A stretch of 64,000 bases of DNA from Bacteroidota bacterium (GCA_016713765.1 JADJON010000001.1:2418001-2482000); one strand, 5' to 3'; positions 50,743 through 60,856 are shown, counted from the first letter of the stretch. A program made the numbers and translations. Notes: generated from the sequence alone by a model not told the origin.

Positions 50743-51939
50743 TCAGTTTTTACTCAACACCTGATTGACCAGGTCGGCGGCTTCCTTCAACTCGATCGCG
50801 GAGAACACCTTGAGTCCGGACTCGTCGATGATCTTCTTGGCTTCCGCGGCGTTGGTTCCCTGCAGGCGCACGATGATCGGAACTGGTATTGAGCCGATGT
50901 TGTTGTAGGCATCGACGATCCCCTGGGCTACGCGGTCGCAACGCACGATGCCGCCGAAGATGTTCACCAGAATGGCCTTCACGTTGGTGTCTTTCAGGAT
51001 GATCCGGAATGCCTGTTCCACCCGGGCCGCGTTGGCGGTGCCGCCTACGTCGAGGAAGTTGGCCGGATCGCCACCCGACAATTTGATCATGTCCATGGTC
51101 GCCATGGCCAGGCCGGCGCCGTTCACCATGCAACCGACGTTACCATCGAGTTTCACATAGTTGAGGCTGTGCTCGCCCGCTTCCACTTCGGTGGGATCTT
51201 CTTCGCGTACGTCGCGGAGCTTTTCGTAGTCGGGATGACGGAACAAGCCGTTCTCGTCGAAATTCACCTTGGCGTCCACAGCGATGATCTTGTCATCGCT
51301 GGTCTTGAGGACCGGGTTGATCTCGAACAAAGAGGCGTCAATAGCATCGTACGCCTTATAAAGCGCGGTGACGAATTTCGTCATCTGCTTGAACGCTTCA
51401 CCACTCAACCCGAGGTTGAAGGCCACCTTGCGTGCCTGGAAGGGCAGCAGACCGGTTTTGGGGTCAACTTCTTCTTTAAAAATCTTCTCGGGTTTGGTAG
51501 CGGCAACTTCCTCGATGTCCATGCCGCCTTCGGTGGAATACATGATGATGTTCCGGCCTTTCGAACGGTCGAGCAGCACGCTCATGTAGAATTCCTTGGT
51601 CGGCGAAGCGCCGGGATAGTAAACATCCTGCGCGATCAGTACCTGGTGGACCTTCTTTCCCTGAGCACCGGTTTGCGGAGTCACCAGGTTCATACCGATG
51701 ATCTGTCCGGCTTTCTCTTTCACTTCGTCCAGGGATTTGGCCAGCTTAACGCCGCCACCTTTTCCACGACCACCGGCATGGATCTGGGCTTTCACCACCC
51801 ACCATTGGGTACCGGTTTGTTCGCTGAGTTTTTTCGCGGCGGCTACGGCTGCATCGGCCGTATCGGCCACGATGCCTTCCTGGATTCCGACGCCAAACGT
51901 CTTGAGGATCTCTTTACCCTGGTATTCGTGAATGTTCAT
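50743..51939 (-). CDS. sucC: Succinate-CoA ligase, beta subunit (ADP-forming type)
   Basis: 398 residues from ATG 51939, chosen because [17 protein letters not shown] is the universal N-terminus. The ATP-grasp part contains [22 protein letters not shown]. The CoA/phosphate part contains [31 protein letters not shown] and [19 protein letters not shown]. It makes ATP (or GTP) from succinyl-CoA in the TCA cycle with SucD, whose gene is not in the window. A perfect -7 box TACTTTTG (minus strand, 51996-51989) lies about 50 nt upstream. Confidence 0.96.
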   Translation of the reverse strand: MNIHEYQGKEILKTFGVGIQEGIVADTADAAVAAAKKLSEQTGTQWWVVKAQIHAGGRGKGGGVKLAKSLDEVKEKAGQIIGMNLVTPQTGAQGKKVHQVLIAQDVYYPGASPTKEFYMSVLLDRSKGRNIIMYSTEGGMDIEEVAATKPEKIFKEEVDPKTGLLPFQARKVAFNLGLSGEAFKQMTKFVTALYKAYDAIDASLFEINPVLKTSDDKIIAVDAKVNFDENGLFRHPDYEKLRDVREEDPTEVEAGEHSLNYVKLDGNVGCMVNGAGLAMATMDMIKLSGGDPANFLDVGGTANAARVEQAFRIILKDTNVKAILVNIFGGIVRCDRVAQGIVDAYNNIGSIPVPIIVRLQGTNAAEAKKIIDESGLKVFSAIELKEAADLVNQVLSKN

Positions 51940-52030
51940 GCTGTTGCTGGCTGTTCCGGCAATGGTCTGTTCCACCCCGGAAGCCGCGCAAAAGTAGCAG
52001 ATTCGGGGAAATTACGACCGAAAAAATCGA

Positions 52031-52555
52031 TCATTTCCCGTATCGTTCGTGCAGGATCCGGGTGTGGTGCCGGGCATGGACGATCACGAAATAGAGTAAA
52101 ATGCGGTTGGAGACTTCCCTGCCGTTTGCGACCCCTGCCCGATCCCATTCTGCTTCATCAAAGGGCTCTATCAGGCATTCGTAGGCTCTCCGAACGACCG
52201 ACCATTCTTCCAGCATTTCATCCAGGCTGCGATCATCCGAGCGACTGGTCTGAGCATAGAGATCCTCGTCGAAGGCCGGTAATGCCGCGCGCTCCCCTCT
52301 TGCACAAGACAGCGCCCTGAATTGGAAAATCCGTTCGCAATCGATCAGGTGACCCAACAGTTGTTTGACCGACCATTTACCGGGAGCATAGGCAGGGCCA
52401 CCGTCGGTCGCCCGGAATGCTCCGAACGCTTCCAGGCTTTCCCGAAACTGATTCTTCATTTCCAATAGCAGGTCATCCGACTGGAGATAGTCCCAATAAC
52501 TCTGGTAGTATTCGGACAGGTCCGCCTTGACCGGGGGCTTTACTTTATCTATCAT
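52031..52555 (-). CDS. DinB-family protein
   Basis: 174 residues, the four-helix-bundle DinB/YfiT fold. Expected metal-binding histidines are visible: His69 in KQLLGHLIDCERIFQFR, and His160 and His164 in VIVHARHHTRIL. WSVKQLLGHL preceded by APGK is the usual family start. Members include thiol-dependent transferases; the exact activity is unknown. It is cytoplasmic, separated from sucC by about 90 nt. Confidence 0.88.
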   Translation of the reverse strand: MIDKVKPPVKADLSEYYQSYWDYLQSDDLLLEMKNQFRESLEAFGAFRATDGGPAYAPGKWSVKQLLGHLIDCERIFQFRALSCARGERAALPAFDEDLYAQTSRSDDRSLDEMLEEWSVVRRAYECLIEPFDEAEWDRAGVANGREVSNRILLYFVIVHARHHTRILHERYGK

Positions 52556-52606
52556 AAAGATTTGTAAAATAATAAGTTAAGAGTCTGGTGCAAATAAAAA
52601 ATGAAG

Positions 52607-53293
52607 TCACTTAACCAGCTTTGTCAGCACGGTATATCCCTTCAGTTTGTCGCCTTTATAAGACTCCGACCGCACCATCCCATTCCCTTTGGAATACCAC
52701 TCAACGCTATTCATTTCCATGGTGAAGATCGTTTTGGACTTCACCTTCGAGGTGATCTTCAGGCAGGTGAACGTGCCGGCAGCGGTGGTTATGGTTTCCT
52801 CGGCGACCACCTTGCGGTCGGTCACTTCGATCGACATACCCGGCATCTTCATCCCGTTCATGCTTACCTCGATCATGAAGGAACCATCCGGTAATGTCTG
52901 ACCGGGAGCCGCATTGAGTGGGATCTGCAAATCGGTTCCGCTCATTTTCATGTCCATGTCCTTCCAGGCAGCCAGTTGTTCGGACGAAACCATGTTTTTC
53001 ATGCTCATGTAGAAAACGCCCTCCGAGCAACGTGCATCAAAATCCACTTCAGCCATGCTTTTACCTTTCTCGTCTCGTGAACTGCTGTGCATCTGCAGGG
53101 TGATTCCGTCGGGACCGGAAGCGCGGTCGGTGATGGTGGTGGTGGAGACCGACTGCAGCTTGTCCTTTTCGTTGTAGGAGGTCAGCTCCATCACATTGCC
53201 CTTATTCATCGGGTAGAAGCCTTCGCAGTCCTGTCCGTAGAGCTTGCCGAGCAACACGATGGTGCAGCCGATGGTAAAGAGTAGCTTTTTCAT
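52607..53293 (-). CDS. Secreted TapB/DUF3108-like protein
   Basis: 228 residues with a signal peptide ending near YGQ. It then reads CEGFYPMNKGNVMELTSY, with alternating strands and a conserved late segment TTAAGTFTCLKITSKVKSK and VEWYSKGNGMVRSESY. This pattern is that of a Bacteroidota beta-sheet family with a DUF3108-like fold and unknown role. A perfect -7 box TAACTTTG (minus strand, 53320-53313) sits 19 nt before the ATG. Confidence 0.7.
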   Translation of the reverse strand: MKKLLFTIGCTIVLLGKLYGQDCEGFYPMNKGNVMELTSYNEKDKLQSVSTTTITDRASGPDGITLQMHSSSRDEKGKSMAEVDFDARCSEGVFYMSMKNMVSSEQLAAWKDMDMKMSGTDLQIPLNAAPGQTLPDGSFMIEVSMNGMKMPGMSIEVTDRKVVAEETITTAAGTFTCLKITSKVKSKTIFTMEMNSVEWYSKGNGMVRSESYKGDKLKGYTVLTKLVK

Positions 53294-53474
53294 GTTCGTG
53301 GGATTGGGTCTTCAAAGTTAACATAAGCTCACCACTCCTAATCCATCCTTCCGCACAATAGCTGCGAGCACTGAACCGTTGCCTTCAAAGCTTTTTGCGG
53401 ACAATTCTAACTTTAACATTGCATTAACCCCGGGAAGAGCGGAACGGATGTACGTTTGGAAATCCCCGCCCCCT

Positions 53475-55955
53475 ATGCTGCTGCGCAAGCTTTTTTTTGT
53501 CTTTCTTCTTTTCGCGTCCGGCCCCAGGCTCTTTGCAGACGCGACCAAGACGTATGAAGCCCGCCGGTTTACAGGTTCTATCCGAATCGATGGCAAAGAA
53601 GAAGACACCTGGAGGACCGCTGCCATTGCCGAGGGATTCACGCAACTGGAACCGCAGGAAGGCGCCGTCATCAGCCAGGAGACCCGGGTCAAGTTGCTGT
53701 ATGATAACACCTCGATTTACATCCTTGCCCACCTCTACGATACTTCACCCGACAGCATCCTGCATGAGTTGGGTAATCGCGATGAAGGGTATAACCTGAA
53801 TACCGATGCGTTCAGGATCGGCCTGGACCCCTACAACCAGCGGCAGGAAGGCTACGTGTTTGAAGTGACGGCCTCCGGTGTACAGTCGGAATCGTATGCG
53901 AATGATTTCACCTTTGATGCGGTCTGGCAGAGCGCGGTTCAACTGCATGACAAAGGCTGGACGGTGGAAGTCAGGATTCCTTATTCCGCGCTGCGTTTCC
54001 CGGCGGCCGACAAACAGGAATGGGCATTGCAATTTGCCCGTTTGATCCGGCGCAACCGGGAATATGATCAATGGTCGCTGACCAAGAAAGACCAGCGGAA
54101 CGGTATGGTGTATTGGGGCACCCTGATCGGACTGACCGATATCAAACCTCCCCTGCGACTTTCCCTTACACCCTATCTGTCCATCTACGGCGAGAACCAG
54201 ACGAGCCTGGGCGAGAACGGACAACGCACCCACGATAACAGCTACAGTTACTCCGGCGGTGCGGACCTCAAGTACGGGATCGACGAGCGCTTCACCCTCG
54301 ACCTGACCCTGCTTCCCGACTTTTCGCAGGTACAAAGCGACAACAAGATCAAGAACATCGGCGCTTTCGAAGTCATCTACGATGAGCGACGGCCGTTCTT
54401 CAAGGAAGGGATCGAACTGTTCTCGCGCGGGCGACTGTTTTATTCTCGCCGGGTCGGTGGTACACCCTCGGGTTATTACGATGTACCTTACCTGCTGAAC
54501 CCGGGTGAGTCGATAGAAGAAAATCCGGACAAAGCCCGCCTGGTGAATGCCGTAAAAGTCAGCGGTCGCACGAACAAAGGACTCGGCATCGGGTTGTTCA
54601 ACGCGGTTACCGCCAATACCTATGCTACGATCCGGACGGCTGACGGCGGGAAACGGAAGATCCTCACCTCTCCCCTCACCAATTACAACATCCTGGTCTT
54701 CGACCAGCAACTGCCCAACAACTCGAGCTCCTACTTCATCAACACCAGCGTGATGCGCGACGGCGCTTCCCGGGATGCCGACGTATCGACCGGTTCCTAC
54801 ACCTTCGAAAACAAGAAGCACACCGTACGCATCTCGAGCCGTTATTCGCGCAGTGAAGTCAGGCAGTGGGTGGACAATCCGGAAGGCGGACGAACGAAGG
54901 ATAAGAAGGACGGCAGCCAGTTCAGCTTCGTTGCCGACAAGATCAGCGGAACCTGGCAGTATGGCGGCGTGTTCGAATTCGGCGATAAGAAATTCGACAA
55001 GAACGACCTGTCGTACATCTTCGTAAACGATTACAGCGACATCAACCTGTACGGCAGTTACAACAAATTCAACCCGTTCTGGAAACATTTCCGTCAGGGC
55101 AACCTGAACGCCTGGATTTACCGGGGTGGTCGCTGGAGCGTGAACAACCTGATGACGCAGTTTCAGGGCGGCTTGAATTTCTGGCTACTCTTCAATAACA
55201 ACTGGTCGGTTTATGCCGATGGTGGCAGCACTTTCGCCGAGGGGCGTGACTATTTCGAGCCCCGCACCTACGACGGACGTTACTATGTGACCCCGATGAA
55301 CCATTGGGGCAGCATCAATTTCACGACCGATTACAACAAGAAGCTGGCGTTCGACTTCGGAACCCGAACCTGGCAGGCTCCTTCCTTTGGCGCTTCCAGC
55401 TACGGTTATTATATCGTTCCGATGATCCGGTTCAGCGATCGCTGGTCCTTCAAAGTGAACCACAACTGGGATTATACCCTGAACGACCGGGGCTTTTCGA
55501 CCTTCAACAGTGTCGGCAATCCGGTGTTCGGCAGACGTGACGTACTGACGATCACCAATTCGGTTACCACTCGTTACCTGTTCAAGACCGACATGTCGCT
55601 CTCGCTCATCATGCGGCATTACTTCTCGCAAGGTGACTACGACCGGTACTATGATCTCGGCAACGCAGGAGAACTTGTCCAGAATGATGGGTACCTCAAC
55701 CCGTCGGTGGAAATGCTCTCGACCGATTTCCGCGCCAACTACTTCAACGTGGACCTGGTCTATAACTGGGTGTTCTCTCCCGGCAGTTCGCTGATCATTA
55801 CCTACAAGAATCAGATCGCTCACGAAGACTCGGCCATCCTACCCGGCTACTTCCGCAACCTCTCCAACACCATCGAAGAACCGCAAACCAATTCGATCTC
55901 GGTGAAGGTGCTTTACTTTTTGGATTGGGAGTATTTGAAGAGGCACAAGAGTTAG
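53475..55955 (+). CDS. DUF5916 outer-membrane protein with CBM9-like domain
   Basis: 826 residues from ATG 53475, where a signal peptide starts (MLLRKLFFVFLLFASGPRLFA). The open frame upstream lacks signal-like sequence. Residues about 30-220 form a carbohydrate-binding family 9-like domain (IRIDGKEEDTWRTAAI, YILAHLYDTSPDSI, WTVEVRIPYSALRFP). The DUF5916 part follows, with ERFTLDLTLLPDFSQVQSD, YDERRPFFKEGIELFS and many amphipathic strands ending in YFLDWEYLKRHKS. A large barrel in the outer membrane is likely. Function of the family is not established. Confidence 0.88.
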   Translation: MLLRKLFFVFLLFASGPRLFADATKTYEARRFTGSIRIDGKEEDTWRTAAIAEGFTQLEPQEGAVISQETRVKLLYDNTSIYILAHLYDTSPDSILHELGNRDEGYNLNTDAFRIGLDPYNQRQEGYVFEVTASGVQSESYANDFTFDAVWQSAVQLHDKGWTVEVRIPYSALRFPAADKQEWALQFARLIRRNREYDQWSLTKKDQRNGMVYWGTLIGLTDIKPPLRLSLTPYLSIYGENQTSLGENGQRTHDNSYSYSGGADLKYGIDERFTLDLTLLPDFSQVQSDNKIKNIGAFEVIYDERRPFFKEGIELFSRGRLFYSRRVGGTPSGYYDVPYLLNPGESIEENPDKARLVNAVKVSGRTNKGLGIGLFNAVTANTYATIRTADGGKRKILTSPLTNYNILVFDQQLPNNSSSYFINTSVMRDGASRDADVSTGSYTFENKKHTVRISSRYSRSEVRQWVDNPEGGRTKDKKDGSQFSFVADKISGTWQYGGVFEFGDKKFDKNDLSYIFVNDYSDINLYGSYNKFNPFWKHFRQGNLNAWIYRGGRWSVNNLMTQFQGGLNFWLLFNNNWSVYADGGSTFAEGRDYFEPRTYDGRYYVTPMNHWGSINFTTDYNKKLAFDFGTRTWQAPSFGASSYGYYIVPMIRFSDRWSFKVNHNWDYTLNDRGFSTFNSVGNPVFGRRDVLTITNSVTTRYLFKTDMSLSLIMRHYFSQGDYDRYYDLGNAGELVQNDGYLNPSVEMLSTDFRANYFNVDLVYNWVFSPGSSLIITYKNQIAHEDSAILPGYFRNLSNTIEEPQTNSISVKVLYFLDWEYLKRHKS

Positions 55956-55958
55956 AGG

Positions 55959-56035
55959 GTTTCGGGTTTCCGGTTTCCGGTTGGTTAACGTTAAAACGTT
56001 TAAACGTTCGAACGTTTTAACGAACTCGGAACTCG
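55959..56035. repeat. Low-complexity repeat with octads and inverted ends
   Basis: GGGTTTC and GGTTTCC-type units are followed by four 8-bp units AACGTTAA, AACGTTTA, AACGTTCG, AACGTTTT (55987-56018). AACTCGG, AACTCG and AAACCCGG follow, roughly complementary to the start. It begins 4 nt after the DUF5916 stop and may fold into a hairpin that serves as terminator before lolD. Confidence 0.75.
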
Positions 56036-56066
56036 AAACCCGGAACAAGATACCCCATCCTTTCGC

Positions 56067-56074
56067 TATCTTCG
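56067..56074 (+). promoter_or_regulatory. -7-like box directly before lolD
   Basis: TATCTTCG, one base off the TAnnTTTG consensus, then six bases (CAATCG) and the ATG at 56081. The spacing to the start codon is identical to that at pyrD, suggesting a leaderless message. Confidence 0.55.
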
Positions 56075-56080
56075 CAATCG

Positions 56081-56731
56081 ATGATCAGCGCGAAGGGTAT
56101 CACGAAACGGTTCGAGCAGTTGGAGATCCTTAAGGGCATTGACCTGGAGGTGGCTCGGGGCGAGGTGGTGAGTATTGTCGGCGCTTCGGGTGCGGGGAAA
56201 TCCACCCTCCTGCATATCCTTGGCACGTTGGATGTTCCGGATGCCGGAACCCTGACGATTGCCGGAGAAGAAGTCAGTCGCCTGAAGAGCGCCCGATTGT
56301 CCGCTTTCCGTAACCGGCATCTCGGGTTCGTGTTTCAATCCCATCACTTGCTCGGGGAATTTTCCGCTTTGGAAAACATCCTCGTCCCCGCCTTGATTGC
56401 CGGTGAAAGCCGCACTGCCGCAGAGAAACGAGCGCAGGAACTGCTCGCGCAACTCGGTCTGGCCGATCGTGCGGAACATCGTCCGTCGGAGATGAGCGGT
56501 GGTGAACAGCAACGCGTCGCCGTAGCCCGCGCCCTCATGAACCGACCCGACGCCATCCTCGCCGACGAGCCTTCGGGCAATCTCGATTCCGCATCCGCGC
56601 GTTCGCTGCATGAACTCTTCTTTCAGTTGCGCCGGGACCTTCAACAAACCTTTATCATCGTCACTCACAACGAAGAACTGGCCAACATGGCCGATCGGAA
56701 GTTGCACATGCGTGACGGCCTGCTTCACTGA
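56081..56731 (+). CDS. lolD: Lipoprotein-release ABC ATPase (LolD type)
   Basis: 216 residues. Walker A is GASGAGKST, signature [15 protein letters not shown], Walker [12 protein letters not shown], and H-loop [30 protein letters not shown] and the short length place it in the LolD/MacB ATPase group, which powers release of lipoproteins from the inner membrane. The membrane partner LolC/E is not adjacent; in Bacteroidota it is often elsewhere. The next gene starts 2 nt after its stop, so the two are probably on one message. Confidence 0.88.
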   Translation: MISAKGITKRFEQLEILKGIDLEVARGEVVSIVGASGAGKSTLLHILGTLDVPDAGTLTIAGEEVSRLKSARLSAFRNRHLGFVFQSHHLLGEFSALENILVPALIAGESRTAAEKRAQELLAQLGLADRAEHRPSEMSGGEQQRVAVARALMNRPDAILADEPSGNLDSASARSLHELFFQLRRDLQQTFIIVTHNEELANMADRKLHMRDGLLH

Positions 56732-56733
56732 AC

Positions 56734-57978
56734 ATGCTGCTGCGTTCCCTCCTATTCCTGCTTCTGCTAAGTTGCTCACTGTCCGCCCAGGTCGACACCT
56801 GGCAGGCCATCGCCGATCAGCCCATCGGCGGTCGTCAGCTCGCTGTCGCTTTCTATGTCGATGGCAGGGGCTACAGCGGACTGGGTACCGACAGCCTGGG
56901 GAATTATTACAACGACTTCTGGGCGTATGACCCATCGTCCGACAGTTGGACCCAGGTCGCCGATTTCAGCGGCAGTGCACGAAAGTCGGCGGTCGCTTTT
57001 GCACTGAGCGGGAAGGGCTATGTGGTAAGCGGACAGGATACCTCCGGCTTGTTGAACGACTGCTGGAGCTATGATCCCACATCCAACACTTGGTCAGCGG
57101 AACAAAGCCTGGGGCAATTCAGTACCAGCAGCTCCGTGGGCCGGGCCGATGCCACGGCGATTGAAACCGACAGCCTGGCGTTCATCCTTTGCGGTTACGA
57201 TGGCGGCTCTTCCTGGTTGAAACAGAACTGGCAGATCAACCCGCGCCGGGATACTATCTGGACACTGAAACGCAACCTGGCCAATGTCACCGAGAGTACC
57301 CTCTTCGGCCGTCGCTGGGGCGCCGGGTTCTCAATCGACAACAAAGTCTATTATGGTTGCGGCTTTTCCTTTTCTCAGGATTACCGACAGGATGTATGGT
57401 CGTACAACTATCTGATCGATGCCTGGACCCAGGTTGCCGATTTCAGCGGCGGAGGTCGATCGAACCTCTGCGGCTTCAGCCTGTATGACAAAGGCTACTT
57501 CGTCGGCGGCACGAACGGTACCACACAGTCCGACATGTGGCGCTACGATCCCAACCTGAATAACTGGACCGCTGTAGCCAGCTTCGGCGGAGGACCGGTT
57601 TCCAATGCCGTTGTCTTCACCGACGACCGCAAGGCTTATATGGGACTCGGGCGCGACTCCGCGGGCAGCAGCCTTCCGCGTTGGTTTGTGTACACGCCCG
57701 ATTCCACGGTGGGCGTTCCGGACGTACTCGATCACGTACAGCTGACGGCATATCCCCAGCCGGCATCCGAATGTGTTACCCTTTCCGGTTCGTATCAGAG
57801 AACGCCTTCCTCCAGGTTGGAATTGCTGGATCAGCAAGGCCGAATCGTGCTTTCGACCGCAATACTCCAATGGCCCATGCTGGTCCGTACGGAGTCCTTA
57901 CCTGCAGGCATGTATTTCTACCGCATCCTCGATGGAAACACCAAGCGCGGAGCTGGAAAGCTGGTCGTAGCTCGCTAA
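56734..57978 (+). CDS. Kelch-repeat protein with T9SS sorting domain
   Basis: 414 residues. After a signal peptide (ending SLSAQ) there are about six kelch-like repeats of 50-55 residues, each with WxY(D)PxxxxWTxVADF..GG (DFWAYDPSSDSWTQVADFSG, CWSYDPTSNTW, MWRYDPNLNNWTAVASFGG). They predict a beta-propeller. The end has a type A sorting domain (AYPQPASECVTLSG ... LPAGMYFYRILDG). It is secreted or surface-bound, and nothing indicates a ligand. It lies 2 nt after lolD. Confidence 0.85.
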   Translation: MLLRSLLFLLLLSCSLSAQVDTWQAIADQPIGGRQLAVAFYVDGRGYSGLGTDSLGNYYNDFWAYDPSSDSWTQVADFSGSARKSAVAFALSGKGYVVSGQDTSGLLNDCWSYDPTSNTWSAEQSLGQFSTSSSVGRADATAIETDSLAFILCGYDGGSSWLKQNWQINPRRDTIWTLKRNLANVTESTLFGRRWGAGFSIDNKVYYGCGFSFSQDYRQDVWSYNYLIDAWTQVADFSGGGRSNLCGFSLYDKGYFVGGTNGTTQSDMWRYDPNLNNWTAVASFGGGPVSNAVVFTDDRKAYMGLGRDSAGSSLPRWFVYTPDSTVGVPDVLDHVQLTAYPQPASECVTLSGSYQRTPSSRLELLDQQGRIVLSTAILQWPMLVRTESLPAGMYFYRILDGNTKRGAGKLVVAR

Positions 57979-58035
57979 AAGGCTTGCCGGGACCGGAACT
58001 TTTCGCCAACTTGTGGGAACCACCACCCACCCAAC

Positions 58036-59826
58036 ATGATCACTTCCCGTTTGCGGCTGTTACTGGCCGTGTTGCTGCTGACCGGTCTGCAGGCCGGCGC
58101 TCAGGTCTCGACCTATCTGTTCGTTCAGGATTCCACCACCTACAGCCCGATCAACGGGACGGTGATCGGCGATTCACTGACCGATGACCAATACTTCGTT
58201 GATACCGCCTCACCACTGGGTGGTCCGTTGACCAGTGGCCCGGGAATCCCGATCGGGTTCACCTTCGGTTACGCGGCAGGTAATTGCGATGTGTTCGGGA
58301 TCAGCGCGAACGGCTGGATCGGCATCGGGTCGGGTTCGGTGAACTTGTCCAATACGGCCCCTTACTTTCCTCTCTCGACTACCGCGGGCGGCAACATCAT
58401 CGCCGGCTTTGCGCGCAACCTCGCGGCGCAGGACGGCTCGCGACTGGAATACGCCACGCTGGGAACTGCGCCCGATCGTGTACTGGTTGTGCAATGGACC
58501 AACTATCGCAAACGCGGCAATGTCGGCGACGTGTTCAACTTCCAGATCCGGTTGTACGAAGGATCTAACAACATCGAGTTCGTATACGGCCAGAACAGTT
58601 GTAACATCAACTCCTCCTTCGTGCAGGTCGGCATGATCGGCGGGAACAGCAACGACTTCAACGTCCGGGCGAGCCTGGGCGGGGGCGGTTGGACCGGCAC
58701 CGTTTCCGGCGTGCTGAACTCCGCGACCGTGACGCTCAACCAGAGCGAACTGCCCCCCGACGGGCTGGTGTTCCGTTTCGGCGCACCGCCTCCCTGCACC
58801 GCGCCGCCGGTGGCCGGCAACGCGAGCGCTTCCGCCGTGTCCGTTTGCCCGAACAATTTCGTGACAGTGACCCTGCAGAATTTCAGTTCAGGTCCCGGTC
58901 AGTCCTATCAATGGGAATCGAGCACCGACAACCTCAACTGGAGTCCGATCGTTGGCGCTATCTCCACGGCCTGGAACCAAACCCTGTTGGCGACGACCTG
59001 GTTCCGTTGTGTACTCACCTGCGACGGACAGAGCGCGGCCTCCACGGCTGCGATGGTCGAGCTGAACGAACCCACGCTCTGCTATTGTACCACCAACCTG
59101 GGCGGCAACTGTGATCCTGGCTCCTACGGCTTTATCGACCTGGTGAAGATCACCGGAACGCCGCTGATCAACGACAATTCCGGCTGTACGGGAACCATCG
59201 GCTTGTACTACACCGATTATCCCGATACCGGAAACTACACGGCCACCCTGCTGGCCGGCTCCAGTTACACCCTGACCGTGCGATCCAGCTTCAACGCGAA
59301 CGAATCGGTTTGGATCGACTGGGACCGCAACGGGACGTTCGATGTAACGGAATGGTACGACCTCAGCCGCAGCGCCACGCCCAACGTAGCCGACTCGGTG
59401 ACCATCACCGTGCCCGGCTGGATCATCCCCGGCCGTACCAAAATGCGGGTGCGCAACCGCCTGGCCAGCGCACCGAACTCCGCCATCGACGCCTGTACGC
59501 AGATGGCCAGTGGTGAAACCGAAGATTACACGCTGACGTTGGAAGACCCGACGCGTCTTCACCCGACCGCCACGGCACAATTGTTAACAGTATTTCCTAA
59601 TCCTGCCCGGGATGTGCTGTTTGTTCAACTACCCGAACAAGTTTTCACCGGAATCCTTTCCGTAACCGATCTCTCCGGACGAATGCTGTTATCAAACGCT
59701 ATCCGAAGAAAAGGCGATGGATTGTATCATCTCAACCTGGGAGATTTGCCGGATGGTTGGTACATCCTGCATTTGCAAAGCTCATACGAACACCGGGTGA
59801 GTCGTTTCGCGAGGATCCGGGAGTAA
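58036..59826 (+). CDS. GEVED-domain protein with T9SS sorting domain
   Basis: 596 residues. After the signal peptide (ending AGAQ), a lectin/nidogen-like region contains ISANGWIGIGSGSVNLSN and VQWTNYRKRGNVGDVFNFQIRLYEGSNNIEFVYG. A central Ig-like region follows. A GEVED domain (about 350-505) has VWIDWDRNGTFDVTEWYD and the name-giving ASGETEDYTLTLED. The C-terminal type A sorting domain starts FPNPARDVLF. It is a large surface or secreted protein of unknown binding specificity. The 57-nt gap from the kelch gene suggests one operon. Confidence 0.87.
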   Translation: MITSRLRLLLAVLLLTGLQAGAQVSTYLFVQDSTTYSPINGTVIGDSLTDDQYFVDTASPLGGPLTSGPGIPIGFTFGYAAGNCDVFGISANGWIGIGSGSVNLSNTAPYFPLSTTAGGNIIAGFARNLAAQDGSRLEYATLGTAPDRVLVVQWTNYRKRGNVGDVFNFQIRLYEGSNNIEFVYGQNSCNINSSFVQVGMIGGNSNDFNVRASLGGGGWTGTVSGVLNSATVTLNQSELPPDGLVFRFGAPPPCTAPPVAGNASASAVSVCPNNFVTVTLQNFSSGPGQSYQWESSTDNLNWSPIVGAISTAWNQTLLATTWFRCVLTCDGQSAASTAAMVELNEPTLCYCTTNLGGNCDPGSYGFIDLVKITGTPLINDNSGCTGTIGLYYTDYPDTGNYTATLLAGSSYTLTVRSSFNANESVWIDWDRNGTFDVTEWYDLSRSATPNVADSVTITVPGWIIPGRTKMRVRNRLASAPNSAIDACTQMASGETEDYTLTLEDPTRLHPTATAQLLTVFPNPARDVLFVQLPEQVFTGILSVTDLSGRMLLSNAIRRKGDGLYHLNLGDLPDGWYILHLQSSYEHRVSRFARIRE

Positions 59827-59914
59827 TTCAAATCTTTCGCCTGTACGCTTGTTTGCCGACCAGGCGGCCGGAAACGGCTACTCCTTCAACCGGATAAAGT
59901 GGTATCGGCAAGGT

Positions 59915-60808
59915 TTACTGCCGTATCACCTTGAGCGTCCGCACCCAATCATCTCCGGCAACTTGTACAAACCAGACTCCTGCAGCAGGCAGGCTGGTTC
60001 TGAATTCCGGCGCATCCACCCTGCTTCGGTTAACCACCAACGCGCCGGTTACCTGGTAAATACTGACCGTACGGATCGGCTTGCCGGCTTGTAAGAACAA
60101 TTCATCTTCAATCACGCTTTGCTTTAGATCAACATCAAGCTCCGGCACGCCGGGAAGTACACCGTTGGTCCAGGGGCCGATGGTGATGATCAGGTATCCG
60201 CTCTCAGTGGGTATGGTATGACCCAAAACCGGTGATATGACAATGCTATCGCGAAACATACATCCGGAATCACAACATAACTCTTCATACCCCGACTGCA
60301 GGTAGTAAGTGCCATTCTCGGTAGCAGATGAATAAGAATAGGAATAAGAAAAATGAATTTGTGCAAGTGGGGCAGGTGAAACATCCGGATAGGGCATGTT
60401 CAGATCATGCAATACCCGCGTATCCCAACTAATTGTTAGTGGTAATAAAGAATTATATACTATGACTCCTGGCCCAGCAGGGAAACGATTACCGAATCCC
60501 ATATTTCCAACATTGACCTTGAAGTATTTTCCGCCCGCTTCCCAATAACCAGATAAGCCGCTTGAATCGAGCATTACAGGCTGAACACCAAACTTCCAAG
60601 TCGTAGCCGAATCAAATGAACTTAACACAGTTGGATCCCAGCCTGTATATATGGTATCACGTCCACCAAATCGGTCTTCAAAAAATATTGGAAAAACAAT
60701 TTGGGGTTGGATTTGAGCGCCGGGGATGGAATATGGCTGAGCCTTGCACTGCTGCCCAAGCCCGGAAGCAAAAACCAACAATAACAATGTGCGGAAAAAC
60801 ATTACCAT
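59915..60808 (-). CDS. T9SS-sorted secreted protein, intact copy of a tandem pair
   Basis: 297 residues with a signal peptide (MVMFFRTLLLLVFASGLGQQCKAQ) and a C-terminal sorting-domain-like end (GAKPIR-type region, APEFRTSLPAAGVWFVQVAGDDWVRTLKVIRQ by pieces). No known domain in the middle. The first 60 and last 85 residues are almost identical to the disrupted gene at 61020-63323, while the centre differs strongly. It is preceded, 49 nt upstream, by a leftover of the 3' end of selD, which marks it as the product of a local duplication. Confidence 0.8.
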   Translation of the reverse strand: MVMFFRTLLLLVFASGLGQQCKAQPYSIPGAQIQPQIVFPIFFEDRFGGRDTIYTGWDPTVLSSFDSATTWKFGVQPVMLDSSGLSGYWEAGGKYFKVNVGNMGFGNRFPAGPGVIVYNSLLPLTISWDTRVLHDLNMPYPDVSPAPLAQIHFSYSYSYSSATENGTYYLQSGYEELCCDSGCMFRDSIVISPVLGHTIPTESGYLIITIGPWTNGVLPGVPELDVDLKQSVIEDELFLQAGKPIRTVSIYQVTGALVVNRSRVDAPEFRTSLPAAGVWFVQVAGDDWVRTLKVIRQ

Positions 60809-60856
60809 CGTATGAGTACCGGATTCGCCATGGAAGGTACTAAACTTCTCGCCACT

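Noticed and set aside
53379..53474. Upstream in-frame start for the DUF5916 gene
   Set aside because: The added 32 residues hide the signal peptide, which starts cleanly at 53475.
53745..55088. Long minus-strand open frame opposite the DUF5916 gene
   Set aside because: The plus strand has clear family motifs; the antisense product has none.
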